From NCBI RefSeq assembly GCF_023716865.1, contig NZ_CP092417.1, positions 4,256,001 to 4,320,000 on the forward strand: a stretch of 64,000 bases of DNA, in the 5' to 3' direction. The DNA comes from Endozoicomonas sp. SCSIO W0465 (GTDB lineage: Bacteria > Pseudomonadota > Gammaproteobacteria > Pseudomonadales > Endozoicomonadaceae). The position numbers were made by a program, and so were the translations under genes. The notes under the pieces were generated by a model. The model was not told the origin of the DNA. It saw only the letters and a list, made by a program, of their open reading frames with translations, and did no database searches. Positions 26,724 through 34,962 of this stretch are shown here, piece by piece (position 1 is the first letter of the stretch; each line of letters starts with the position of its first letter).

Positions 26724-27387
26724 AAAACAGCAAAGAAACCAGAAACTCCGGTCTCTTCAAAAACCGAAAGCCACGCTCTACTGACTGTTGTGATTTGTAA
26801 GTACTTAGCACTTCTGCTGTACTCAGCCGACTGTCGTCCAGATCATTCGTCGCCAGCACAAAGCAACCCAGAGAACACTCTACATCTTTGCGACAGCCAA
26901 CGGATACCCAAGGATATCCGCTCACATAATATTCAATACTGTCCGGTTTAGAGCCTTTCTCCGAACGACCTACCTTGGTATAGCAGGGTTTCTCAGTAAT
27001 GACAGGTTCCGCTTGACAATATGTTGTATAAAGTGCTGCATCACCAATCAGGTAGCGATTATTCAGAGCTTCCCGGTAGGATTTCAAATGGCTGCTGATG
27101 ACTTTTTTAAAGTTTTCATTGTCGTTTACGTTGCCACTGGACGCTTTCATAAAAACGGGAATACCGGCCTGATTTTCCGTCATCATCAGCATATTCCGGT
27201 GTTCAGATTGGTTAGGAACCAGGGAATCCAGATGATTAGAGATACCGAGTTCTTTGCACATACCGGCAACCAAACCCATATGATCGATACGTTGAATGTG
27301 GAACTGATGAGGATGCATTGGACATGTTCATTCTGAAAATTTTTTACATTTTAGCCGGTGCAGGGAAATTCTCAGATTGAGTGCTGA

Positions 27388-27603
27388 ATGACGGGTAGAC
27401 CGCTGGCAGGCCTGCTGGTTCATAGCGACCGGGGGAGCCAATATGTCTCGGATCGTTATCAATAGTTGCTCAGGGACAATGGTCTTATATGTAGCATGAG
27501 CCGTAAAGGGAATTGCTGGGATAATGCAGTGGCCGAAAGCTTCTTCCATACTCTGAAGACAGAACTCATTCATCATGAGGACTTCCAGACGCGGGAAGAG
27601 GCG
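27388..27603 (+). pseudogene. IS3-family OrfB C-terminal remnant
   Basis: Reads RPLAGLLVHSDRGSQYVSDR, a stop codon, then MSRKGNCWDNAVAESFFHTL and KTELIHHEDFQTREEA. These are the second and third DDE blocks of IS150/IS3-type integrases. It lacks the N-terminal half and the C-terminus and is interrupted by an in-frame TAG. A more decayed relative lies at 51997-52190. Confidence 0.8.
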
Positions 27604-27735
27604 CAAAGTGCCCGGAAAAGTCTTGCCATATCATCGGTGACTGGTAAGGTGCCTCCGGCCTCAACCCAGTACACATGGCCATTGGGTACGGTGGGGTGAA
27701 TCAGATCGCCTTGTACTACAACTGCGTTTGCCGTG

Positions 27736-27909
27736 AAAGGCTAACCATATCAGTCCAATAGTGACATTACGCGCGTCAGGATCAATGGTTATGTGCGTAT
27801 CGAAATATTCGGCTATCTTCAGCTCTCGATATATGGCGGCAACCAAGCCAAGGTGATTGAGGTTCTTGATCTGGTGTTGAATTGGCGGCGTTTTAATGCT
27901 CCTGAACAC
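27736..27909 (-). pseudogene. second IS1634-type transposase N-terminal remnant
   Basis: Encodes a DUF4277-like start (IKNLNHLGLVAAIYRELKIA, then DPDARNVTIG) that breaks off after about 55 residues into unrelated sequence. It is a different, diverged copy from the one at 27318. Its antisense frame is the spurious N-terminal extension of the following ankyrin gene. Confidence 0.7.
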
Positions 27910-27966
27910 TTGATCCGTCCTTTGAAATCAGATTGCAAAAATCCCGATCAGAGAGGTGAAAGACAG

Positions 27967-30210
27967 ATGAATGACATGCTTTGCAGCAATATCGCTTTAG
28001 TTTCTCCATCCAGCGTCATTTGCAATAGTTCAGATCTTGACCCGGGGCGACCAATGGGTATTTGCCGATCGGGCAGTCACTTTTTCCACCTGGAGTGTAT
28101 TTCCCCATGCGGTAGCGGTTGGGTTTCAAGTGATTTAGGGGAACGCCGTTGTCATTTGTGTCATGAACCGATAAGGCGGATGGGGGAACCGGGCAGGAGA
28201 GCACACGAAGCCTTGCCTGCTGGCGCAAATTCTTCCGGCGCTCAGACCGAGCTTGATGCCCCGACGCGGGGAGCCGCTGATAATATTACGCCGCAGAGTC
28301 ACTTCCGGCCAGCTGCTCAGGTTCGGATGTTGTTCGATGCTGCCAAAAAGAACGAGCCTGAACGCTTGAAAAGGTTGATCGACCATGGTGTAAATGTCAA
28401 TGCCACGGACGAGAATGGTAGCACGCCTTTGCACATTGCTACCTCTGGTGGTCATGTTAAGTGTGTGGAAGCACTGATCGGCAAAAAGGCCGATTGCCTG
28501 TCTGACCTGATGAAATTACTTCGTAAGTCGGAAGCTGCCGCTTTGACCGCTTTCCCGGGAGGAGATCCTAAAGACTTGATCGCATTAATCGGGAAGGCAG
28601 GGAGCTTTTGTAGTTTGGTGCCTAAGTGGTACGTGCCTAAGCTTTACGAAGACTGGGGCATCGCTGGTGTCAATAAGCGACTGAAAAAAACTGGTGAAAC
28701 GCCTCTGCACATCGCCACTCGAAGCGATAAGGTTGACTGCTTGAAGATCCTGATTGCCACGGGTGGGAATGTCAATAAGCGACTGAAAACCACTGGTGAA
28801 ACGCCTCTGCACATCGCCGCCAGCAATGGCAACCATGAGCATTTGCAAATTCTATCCGGTTTTACACCCATACCCGATGGTGAAGGCAGTGTGCAGGAAC
28901 TTTGTGATAAAGTCATTGGCAATATAAAAAATTATCGGAAATTAAAAACGGCGGATCTGCAATTGCCGCTTGAACCGGGTTGTAAGGTTATCAAAACGCT
29001 TAGAAAAAGGTTGAATACGAAAGCCAAAATTCATCTGGTTCAAGCTGATGGCAAAATGCCGTTGCACTTGGCAGCCGAAAACGGCCATTTGGAGTGCCTG
29101 GAATGGCTGCTTGAAATGGGAGCGAAAATTAACGCCCGTGTCCGATCCAGCACCAACAGAGCAACACCTCTGCACTTGGCAGCCGAGAACGGCCATTTGG
29201 AGTGTCTGAAACGGCTGGTTGAGCTTGGAGCGGATGTTAATGCTGCCAATAAAAATGGGGAAACCGCCCTACACTTGGCCGCATATAACGGCCATGTTGA
29301 ATGCCTGAAACAGCTGATTAGAGAGGGGACGAATCTGAATACCACCAATAATAACGGCGAAACCGCCCTGCATGTAGCCACCAAAATCAGCGTAGCCGAG
29401 GCTCGTCAACTCTGGGCTGACACGGGCAGAAACTTCTCTGAAATTAACGACAATGGCAGAGCACCCGAACACTACACCATCAAAAAAGAGAATGGCGCCG
29501 AGTGTCTGAAAGAACTAATCGCCAAAAAGGAAGTGATTGATATCGCCGATAACGACGGCGTCACACCGTTGATGATAGCTGCCCTTTGGGGCAGATCTGA
29601 GCACCTGGATCGGCTGCTCGGCGCAGGAGCGGATATTCGTATCGCTGCTAAGTGCGGTAGAACAGCACTTCATATGGCTGCCGAACTGGAGGTGGGAACC
29701 GAGTGCCTCAATAAGCTGCTGGCAAAGGGTGCAGATATCAACGTCAAAACCTGTAAAAAAAGTATTACGCCCTTGCATATAGCTGCCCACAACGACAACA
29801 CAGAAACCATCAAGGCGTTACTGGCCACTGGTGGCATTGAGGTCAATGAGAAGACAAAAAATGGCTCGACGGCTCTCCATGTAGCTGCCTATGGCGGCTG
29901 CACAGACACTGTCATGTTGTTACTGGCCGCTGGCGTCGAGAACAAAGAGAAGGATAACGATGGCCGAACGGCTCTCCATTTAGCTGCCTATTACGGCTAC
30001 TCAAACACTGTCAAGTTGCTACTGGCTGTCGACGGCATTGAGGTCAATAAAAAGACAAACAATGGCTCGACGGCTCTCCATTTAGCGGACTATAACGGCC
30101 ACTCAGAGACCGTCGAGTTGTTACGGGACGCTGGTGGCATTGAGGTCAATGAGAATGATAACGACGGCCGGGACGCCCCTGTACGCTGCTGCCCGTGGCG
30201 GTCATGCTGA
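27967..30210 (+). CDS. ankyrin-repeat protein with RING-like N-terminus (gene A), 3' frameshift
   Basis: The frame is open from 27793, but the first 58 codons are antisense to an IS remnant. ATG 27967 is preferred, with agagg about 9 nt upstream. The 747-residue product begins with a RING-like Cys/His cluster (C33, H38, H41, C44, C62, C65, counted from this ATG; one of the first-pair cysteines is missing). About 15 ankyrin repeats follow, of the form GSTALHVAAYGG-TDTVMLLL. An extra G in the run 30170-30172 shifts the frame and ends it at 30210. The design suggests a ubiquitin-ligase-like effector, which is inference. Confidence 0.75.
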   Translation: MNDMLCSNIALVSPSSVICNSSDLDPGRPMGICRSGSHFFHLECISPCGSGWVSSDLGERRCHLCHEPIRRMGEPGRRAHEALPAGANSSGAQTELDAPTRGAADNITPQSHFRPAAQVRMLFDAAKKNEPERLKRLIDHGVNVNATDENGSTPLHIATSGGHVKCVEALIGKKADCLSDLMKLLRKSEAAALTAFPGGDPKDLIALIGKAGSFCSLVPKWYVPKLYEDWGIAGVNKRLKKTGETPLHIATRSDKVDCLKILIATGGNVNKRLKTTGETPLHIAASNGNHEHLQILSGFTPIPDGEGSVQELCDKVIGNIKNYRKLKTADLQLPLEPGCKVIKTLRKRLNTKAKIHLVQADGKMPLHLAAENGHLECLEWLLEMGAKINARVRSSTNRATPLHLAAENGHLECLKRLVELGADVNAANKNGETALHLAAYNGHVECLKQLIREGTNLNTTNNNGETALHVATKISVAEARQLWADTGRNFSEINDNGRAPEHYTIKKENGAECLKELIAKKEVIDIADNDGVTPLMIAALWGRSEHLDRLLGAGADIRIAAKCGRTALHMAAELEVGTECLNKLLAKGADINVKTCKKSITPLHIAAHNDNTETIKALLATGGIEVNEKTKNGSTALHVAAYGGCTDTVMLLLAAGVENKEKDNDGRTALHLAAYYGYSNTVKLLLAVDGIEVNKKTNNGSTALHLADYNGHSETVELLRDAGGIEVNENDNDGRDAPVRCCPWRSC

Positions 30211-30579
30211 GTGCTTAAACCTGTTGATTGCTAGCAATGCAATGAAAACCATGCTCCTGAACGCTACCCGTGATGGACAATCCGGGGAGTTGGCGGGGAT
30301 ACTAGGAGGCTATCCGAGAATAGACTGCCCTACTGCGATGGCAGAAAATTGGGCTAAAAATCCGGTTTTGTTCGGCAAATAGAACCACTATTCACCTCAC
30401 AAAACCGGATTTTTATCCTCAATTTTCTGCCATCCTCGCTACGGGCGCTATTCCCGGACAGCCTCCTAGCAGAAACAGAAAGGCCGGAAACCTTCACTTC
30501 TGAGGTGGATGCCGCTGACCCAAACGGAGCCACAGTCCATTACCAGACCGTTTGCGAGGGGCGCGACGAAATTGTGTAG
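30173..30579 (+). pseudogene. 3' remnant of ankyrin gene A
   Basis: After the frameshift the ankyrin sequence goes on in the next frame: TPLYAAARGGHAECLNLLIA up to 30301. A fold-back element (30302-30468) interrupts it. Without the element and one copy of cta, the frame continues as AETERPETFTSEVDAADPNG and GRDEIV, ending in TAG at 30577-30579, where related repeats have Glu. Three independent lesions show that gene A has decayed. Confidence 0.75.
30302..30468. mobile_element. MITE-like fold-back element inside ankyrin gene A
   Basis: Two arms of about 69 bp (left 30302-30370, right about 30400-30468) are inverted copies of each other with scattered mismatches. They share ctaggaggct at the ends and gatggcagaaaattg and aaaatccggttttg inside. 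The element is 167 bp, has no coding capacity, and is flanked by or ends in cta. A related pair of ends may lie at 41882 and 42080. Confidence 0.8.
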
Positions 30580-30636
30580 CAATTCCTGGATAGTGTCTGT
30601 CCGAAACCTCAAACCTCTTGAAAGCGTTGGTTTGTC

Positions 30637-31772
30637 ATGCTGCCCAAGAACACATCACCCTACACTGCCTCTCAGTCAAGGTTTTCTAGTGCGAGCTATA
30701 CCGTGTCATCGGATCAGAGAGGCACCGTCAGACCAGTAGCTACGCCTGTCATAAGTGCTTCCGTTGAACAGATGGATTCGGGTACTGGCCAATCGATCTT
30801 AACCAGGGATGTGCAACAAGCTACAGAGGCGCAGACCTTCGGTTTGGAATTATCGCAACATGACAGTACCGAAAACGCCATTCGCCCCCCGGATAACAAG
30901 GCCAAACTGACAACTACTGACCAGCAGGAAAAAACAGGAAGCTCACTGCCTACCCCTGACAACAGCCATCATACAGACCGGTCAAACCCTCTGAATGACC
31001 CCCCGATACTGGCCGCCTGTCGCTACAACCAAATTGCCTGGTTACAGGAGTTGCTCAAGGAAGACCCGGCGTTGGCTTACCGGGCAGCACCATCGGGTAT
31101 GGCAAGCGAGAGTTGGGTATATCCGCTCTGTATCGCTGCCCGGGAAGGGCATGAGCAAGCCGTGGAGCAGTTGCTGGCTGCTCTGGGCAGGCTGCCTGAG
31201 GGAAAAAGGCCCGGTGGTTCCATCATGGCCGTTATCAATGCGGCCGACAGGTTGGGGAGAACGCCGCTTCACCTGGCTGCCGCCGGAGGACATATCAAGG
31301 TAGTGGAACGGTTGCTGAAAGCTGTGGATAGACTGCCGGAAACCCAAAGATCCGCAGCCGTTCAAAGGCTACTGAGTGCCACTGACAATAATGGGCAGAC
31401 CCCGCTCCAGCTTGCCAGCCAACGAAACCATCACGAAGTTGAGGTTTTGCTGCGAGATGCTCGGCAAAAACTGCCACATACACCAAGACCTGATAGCATC
31501 TTGCCAGAGGTCTCTGATCAACCAGGCTTAGGCAAGCTTCCGGCAGCTCAACCAGGTACATCGAATGAGGCATGTGAGGTTTCTCCACACCCGTCATTGC
31601 CTGTTGTTACTGTGGAACCCGCAACAATGTATGTTCCACCCCCGCTTTCTTGTGATGAATTTCAGTGCGCTAGTTTGGTTAATCCAATAGCATTAGTGGA
31701 AGACACTGACGAGCCCAAACACCTTTGGCACTGGACCGTCAAGAACGACCAGAGCGAGTGGTTGAAATATCT
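30637..31772 (+). pseudogene. giant ankyrin gene B, segment 1
   Basis: Starts at ATG 30637 (RBS weak). It encodes about 378 native residues: a Ser/Thr-rich N-terminus without recognised domain (about 120 residues), ankyrin repeats (AAREGHEQAVEQLLAALGRL, TPLHLAAAGGHIKVVERLLK, TPLQLASQRNHHEVEVLL) and a proline-containing linker with YVPPPLSCDEF. The native sequence ends at the target site atct (31769-31772) of an ISNCY-type element; the current frame runs to 31830 inside the IS. Joined to 33302 it continues in frame (WLKYL + NSIEEMDINATDMDG). Confidence 0.85.
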
Positions 31773-33297
31773 AGTTCTCGTCCAAAAACACAACCAATTG
31801 AAAACTGTAGATTTTATCCTGAAAAATTAAGTGGAGCCCTACTGCTATCTGGCGACTAAACTTCCCAAGAGCAAGAAACATAAGGGATTGCCAAAAACAG
31901 AGGACTCCAAATGCGCAAAAAACGCAACCCGCAGTGTAGTATGGAACTCCATTACGTACCTCATGAAATCTGCTCCCAGCTTTCCGGTATCTCGCAATGG
32001 CTTGACGCCCATCCACAGTTCAATGACTGGATTTATGAGGACTTAAGTTCTGGTGATAAACAGAACACTGGGCGGAACGGACTATCAGCAGAATCCGTTC
32101 TTCGTGCGGCACTCCTGAAACAGTATTTGAATTGTGATTATGACTACTTGTCGTTTGTTTTGATGGACTCCATGCTCTTTCGAGACTTTTGTCGCCTCGA
32201 ACCAAACCAGCGCCCCAGTCGCTCCAGTTTGCATGGGCTCATCAGCCTTCTTACTGCATCTACATGGGAACGGATTAATAACTGTCAGCTAATGACCGCT
32301 AAAGATCAGGGTATTGAAAAAGGGCGCACTGTGGCTATTGACAGCACAGTCACCGAATCGGATATCAAACCTCCTTGCGACAGTGATCTTTTAAATCCCG
32401 GAAGGTACTTATCGAAGCTACTGTCACGCTAGCAAACGCCCGTCAGCAGGGGCAGTGTCTCCTGGCTGATGATGCCGACAAGTGGCAGGCCGATGTGGAT
32501 CACCTGTTACCCCTGGTGGATGCAATAGTCTCCCAGACAGAGCGCAGGGTCTTTAAGGGTGAAAAGGTGCCAGCCCAGGAAAAAGTGGTTAGCCTGTATG
32601 AACCCCATACGGATATCATCGTAAAAGACAGGCGGCAAGTACAGTATGGCCATAAACTGAACCTGGTTCAGGGAAAAAGTCGATTGATCCTGGACCTGGT
32701 TATTGAGGAAGGTAACCCAGCGGATTCGGACCAATTCATTCCGATGATGGAAAGACAAAAAGAAATTTATGGTCGTGTACCTCGCCAGACAAGCGGTGAC
32801 GGCGGATACGCGTGTCGCGCTAATTTGGAAAAAGCCAAGGCCATGGGAATCAGCGATGTAGCTTTTAATAAGAAGCGCGGACTTGAAGTCGAAGAGATGA
32901 CTAAAAGTCAGTATGTGTATAAAACGCTCTTTCGCTTCCGGGCAGGTATTGAAGCGGGAATTTCGTGGCTAAAGAGATGTTTTGGGCTATCACGTTGCCA
33001 CTGCAAGGGTTCTGAGCGTTTTGATTCTCATTGCTGGTTATCGGTGGTCTGTTACAACCTGGTGATTCTGGCCAGACACCCGGCACCATCCTGATAGCCA
33101 CCTCCACGCTACATGAAAGTACCTTTCCAGCATGGTGGGAGGATGTTTTCTGCCTGCTTTTCGCGTTTTTCTCCAATATCCGTCCCAGATTAGAGAAAAA
33201 AAGGGAAGAGTTTTTGCGGCTCTCTGGAATTTCAGGAAATATCAAAACGCACGTACAATCTAATTATGATTGCCTGATGCGTTTTTGGACGAGAACT
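31773..33297 (+). mobile_element. ISNCY-type insertion sequence inside ankyrin gene B
   Basis: 1525 bp with 17-bp perfect terminal inverted repeats agttctcgtccaaaaac (31773-31789) and gtttttggacgagaact (33281-33297). It is flanked by the direct repeat atct (31769-31772, 33298-33301). Its transposase is broken, so it cannot move by itself. Confidence 0.88.
31911..33094 (+). pseudogene. ISNCY-family transposase, frameshifted and internally deleted
   Basis: Part 1 (31911-32432) encodes MRKKRNPQCSMELHYVPHEI, a long helical DUF772-like N-terminal domain and VAIDSTVTESDIK. Part 2, in another frame, reads EATVTLANARQQGQ from about 32412 and then the catalytic half (YGHKLNLVQGKSRLILDLVI; TSGDGGYACRANLEKAKAMG; FRAGIEAGISWLKRCFGL) to 33094. 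The two parts are out of frame around 32400, where part of the middle is also missing. It is a typical decayed transposase. Confidence 0.82.
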
Positions 33298-33301
33298 ATC
33301 T

Positions 33302-33847
33302 AAACTCCATCGAGGAAATGGATATCAATGCCACTGATATGGACGGCTTGACGCCGTCCCTGCATCGTGCTGCGAAAGGGGGCAATATTGAGTACTTGGA
33401 ACTTTTATTACTGACCACTCCCGACATTCTGGTCAATGCGAAGTATATCGATGGTTGGACGCCCCTGTGCCTCGCTGCCCGTTACGGCCACGCCGATTGT
33501 GCTAAAGCGTTGCTGAGTGTTCCTGGCATTCTGGTCAATGAAAAAAATAACGATGGCTGGACGCCCCTGTGCGTCGCTGCTCGTTACGGCCACACCGAGT
33601 GCGTCAAGGCATTACTGAACGCTCGCGACATTCGGGTCAATGAAAAGAATAACTATGGCTGGATGCCCCTGAGCTCTGCTGCCTTTTTCGGTCACGCCAA
33701 GTGCATCAAGGAGTTACTAAGTGCTCCAGGAATTCTGGTTAATGAAAAGAATAACGATGACTGGACGCCCCTGCACCTCACTGCTCTTAACGGCCACATC
33801 GAGTGCATCAAGGAGTTACTGAGTGCTCCAGGAATTCTGGTTAATGA
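33302..33847 (+). pseudogene. giant ankyrin gene B, segment 2
   Basis: About 182 codons lying between the ISNCY-type and IS701-like elements. The frame has no stop and consists of five ankyrin repeats of 34 residues, for example GILVNEKNNDGWTPLCVAAR. It ends at the target site ttaatga (33841-33847) and joins in frame to 34963. Taken alone, the reading frame spans 33270-33869. Confidence 0.85.
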
Positions 33848-34955
33848 CTCAAGTTACGCACCTTGCTGAAAATCAGCCATTATTGGTGGCATGAAAAATG
33901 ATCTCATAGAACTTTATTCTGACTACCTGTTGTCGTCGTCTGGGAAGACCACTGCAACGGGAGTGTCAGAGCTTTTGGATAATGTCTACAGTCATGACCA
34001 ATTCACCCGATTGCTTTCAAACAATGAGTTTACCAGTCGTGACTTATGGCTTTACGTTAAACCCGTCGTGCGACAGGTTGAGTGCAGTGATGGGGTTTTG
34101 ATCTTTGACGATACGATTCAGGAAAAGCAGTTCAGCAAAGAGAATGCCCTGAACACCTGGCATTTTGATCATACAAAAAATCGCACCGTGAAAGGTATAA
34201 ATCTGCTCAATGCACACTACCATGCCGGAGATGCGTCGATTCCTGTCGCCTATAAATTGATCGAGAAAACCATCCTGTACACCGACTTGAAGACAAAAAA
34301 GGTAAGACGATATGCAGAGCAAACCAAAAATGAAATGATGCGGGAGATGCTGATGATTTGCTGCCATAACCAGCTTATGTTCCGCTATGTCCTTGCAGAT
34401 AGCTGGTTTTGCTCAAACGACAATATGATGTTTATTCGACACGACTGTAATAAACATTTCCTGATGGCGATGAAGTCAAACCGCAAGGTATCCCTCAGTC
34501 TGGACGACAAATTACAAGGCCGTTCACAGCGTATAGATACTGTTGATTTTTCAGAAGATAAGCCTGTACAAGGGTGGATAGCAGGTGTCGATTTCCCTGT
34601 TCTGCTATACCGTCAGGTCTTTAAAAACAAAGACGGAAGCACAGGCATTCTCTATCTGGTTTGCAGCGATCTTGACTGTGATGCCGAGACTCTCAAGGCA
34701 ATCTACGAGAAACGGTGGAAAGTCGAGGTCTTCCATAAAACGCTGAAATCGAATGCGTCAATGGCCAAGTCACCGGCGCATACTGTGAGAACACAGAGTA
34801 ATCATATCTTTCTTTCAATTTACTCAGCCTTCAGGTTGGAAGTATTGTCATTGAAAGTAAATCTGAATCACTTTCAGCTCAGAGCCAAAATCTATATGGC
34901 AGGGCTGAAAGCTTCGTTGGGGCAGCTGAGAGAGCTGTTAGCTGCGTAACTTCAG
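33848..34955 (+). mobile_element. IS701-like insertion sequence inside ankyrin gene B
   Basis: 1108 bp with 13-bp terminal inverted repeats (ctcaagttacgca left, tgcgtaacttcag right, one mismatch), flanked by the 7-bp direct repeat ttaatga at 33841-33847 and 34956-34962. It carries one intact transposase gene. The flanking ankyrin codons join exactly when the element and one repeat are removed. Confidence 0.9.
33891..34949 (+). CDS. IS701-like (IS4 superfamily, DDE_5) transposase
   Basis: 352 residues, apparently intact. Likely catalytic residues are the first Asp in GVLIFDDTIQEK (about residue 62), the second in RYVLADSWFCSND (about 170) and the Glu in YEKRWKVEVFHKTLKSN (about 284), the Y-(2)-R-(3)-E-(6)-K-type signature of the IS4 superfamily. 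The start ATG 33891 is 44 bp inside the element. Assignment to IS701 rather than another IS4 branch is from memory of similar proteins. Confidence 0.85.
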   Translation: MKNDLIELYSDYLLSSSGKTTATGVSELLDNVYSHDQFTRLLSNNEFTSRDLWLYVKPVVRQVECSDGVLIFDDTIQEKQFSKENALNTWHFDHTKNRTVKGINLLNAHYHAGDASIPVAYKLIEKTILYTDLKTKKVRRYAEQTKNEMMREMLMICCHNQLMFRYVLADSWFCSNDNMMFIRHDCNKHFLMAMKSNRKVSLSLDDKLQGRSQRIDTVDFSEDKPVQGWIAGVDFPVLLYRQVFKNKDGSTGILYLVCSDLDCDAETLKAIYEKRWKVEVFHKTLKSNASMAKSPAHTVRTQSNHIFLSIYSAFRLEVLSLKVNLNHFQLRAKIYMAGLKASLGQLRELLAA

Positions 34956-34962
34956 TTAATGA

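Larger units (their letters stand above)
24811..27318 (-). pseudogene. IS1634-type transposase, internally deleted, frameshifted and split by IS66 copy 3
   Basis: The 5' part (26732-27318) has the DUF4277-like start IDHMGLVAGMCKELGISNHL, then jumps to mid-transposase (LMMTENQAGIPVFMKASSGN) and ends in RGFRFLKRPEFLVSLLF. IS66 copy 3 splits it there. Across the IS the frame continues exactly as LKKPERIEALLMVMTLCLLV to a stop at 25019-25021. The family-typical C-terminus (NPTARWVFFCFQGINVLL) follows in another frame, 24811-25047. A gap after DUF4277 (EHRNM to LMMTE) is an internal deletion. The element is dead. Confidence 0.85.

Noticed and set aside
27793..27966. N-terminal extension of the ankyrin gene A product
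   Set aside because: This stretch is antisense to an IS1634-type DUF4277 remnant, and a better start with an RBS is at 27967.
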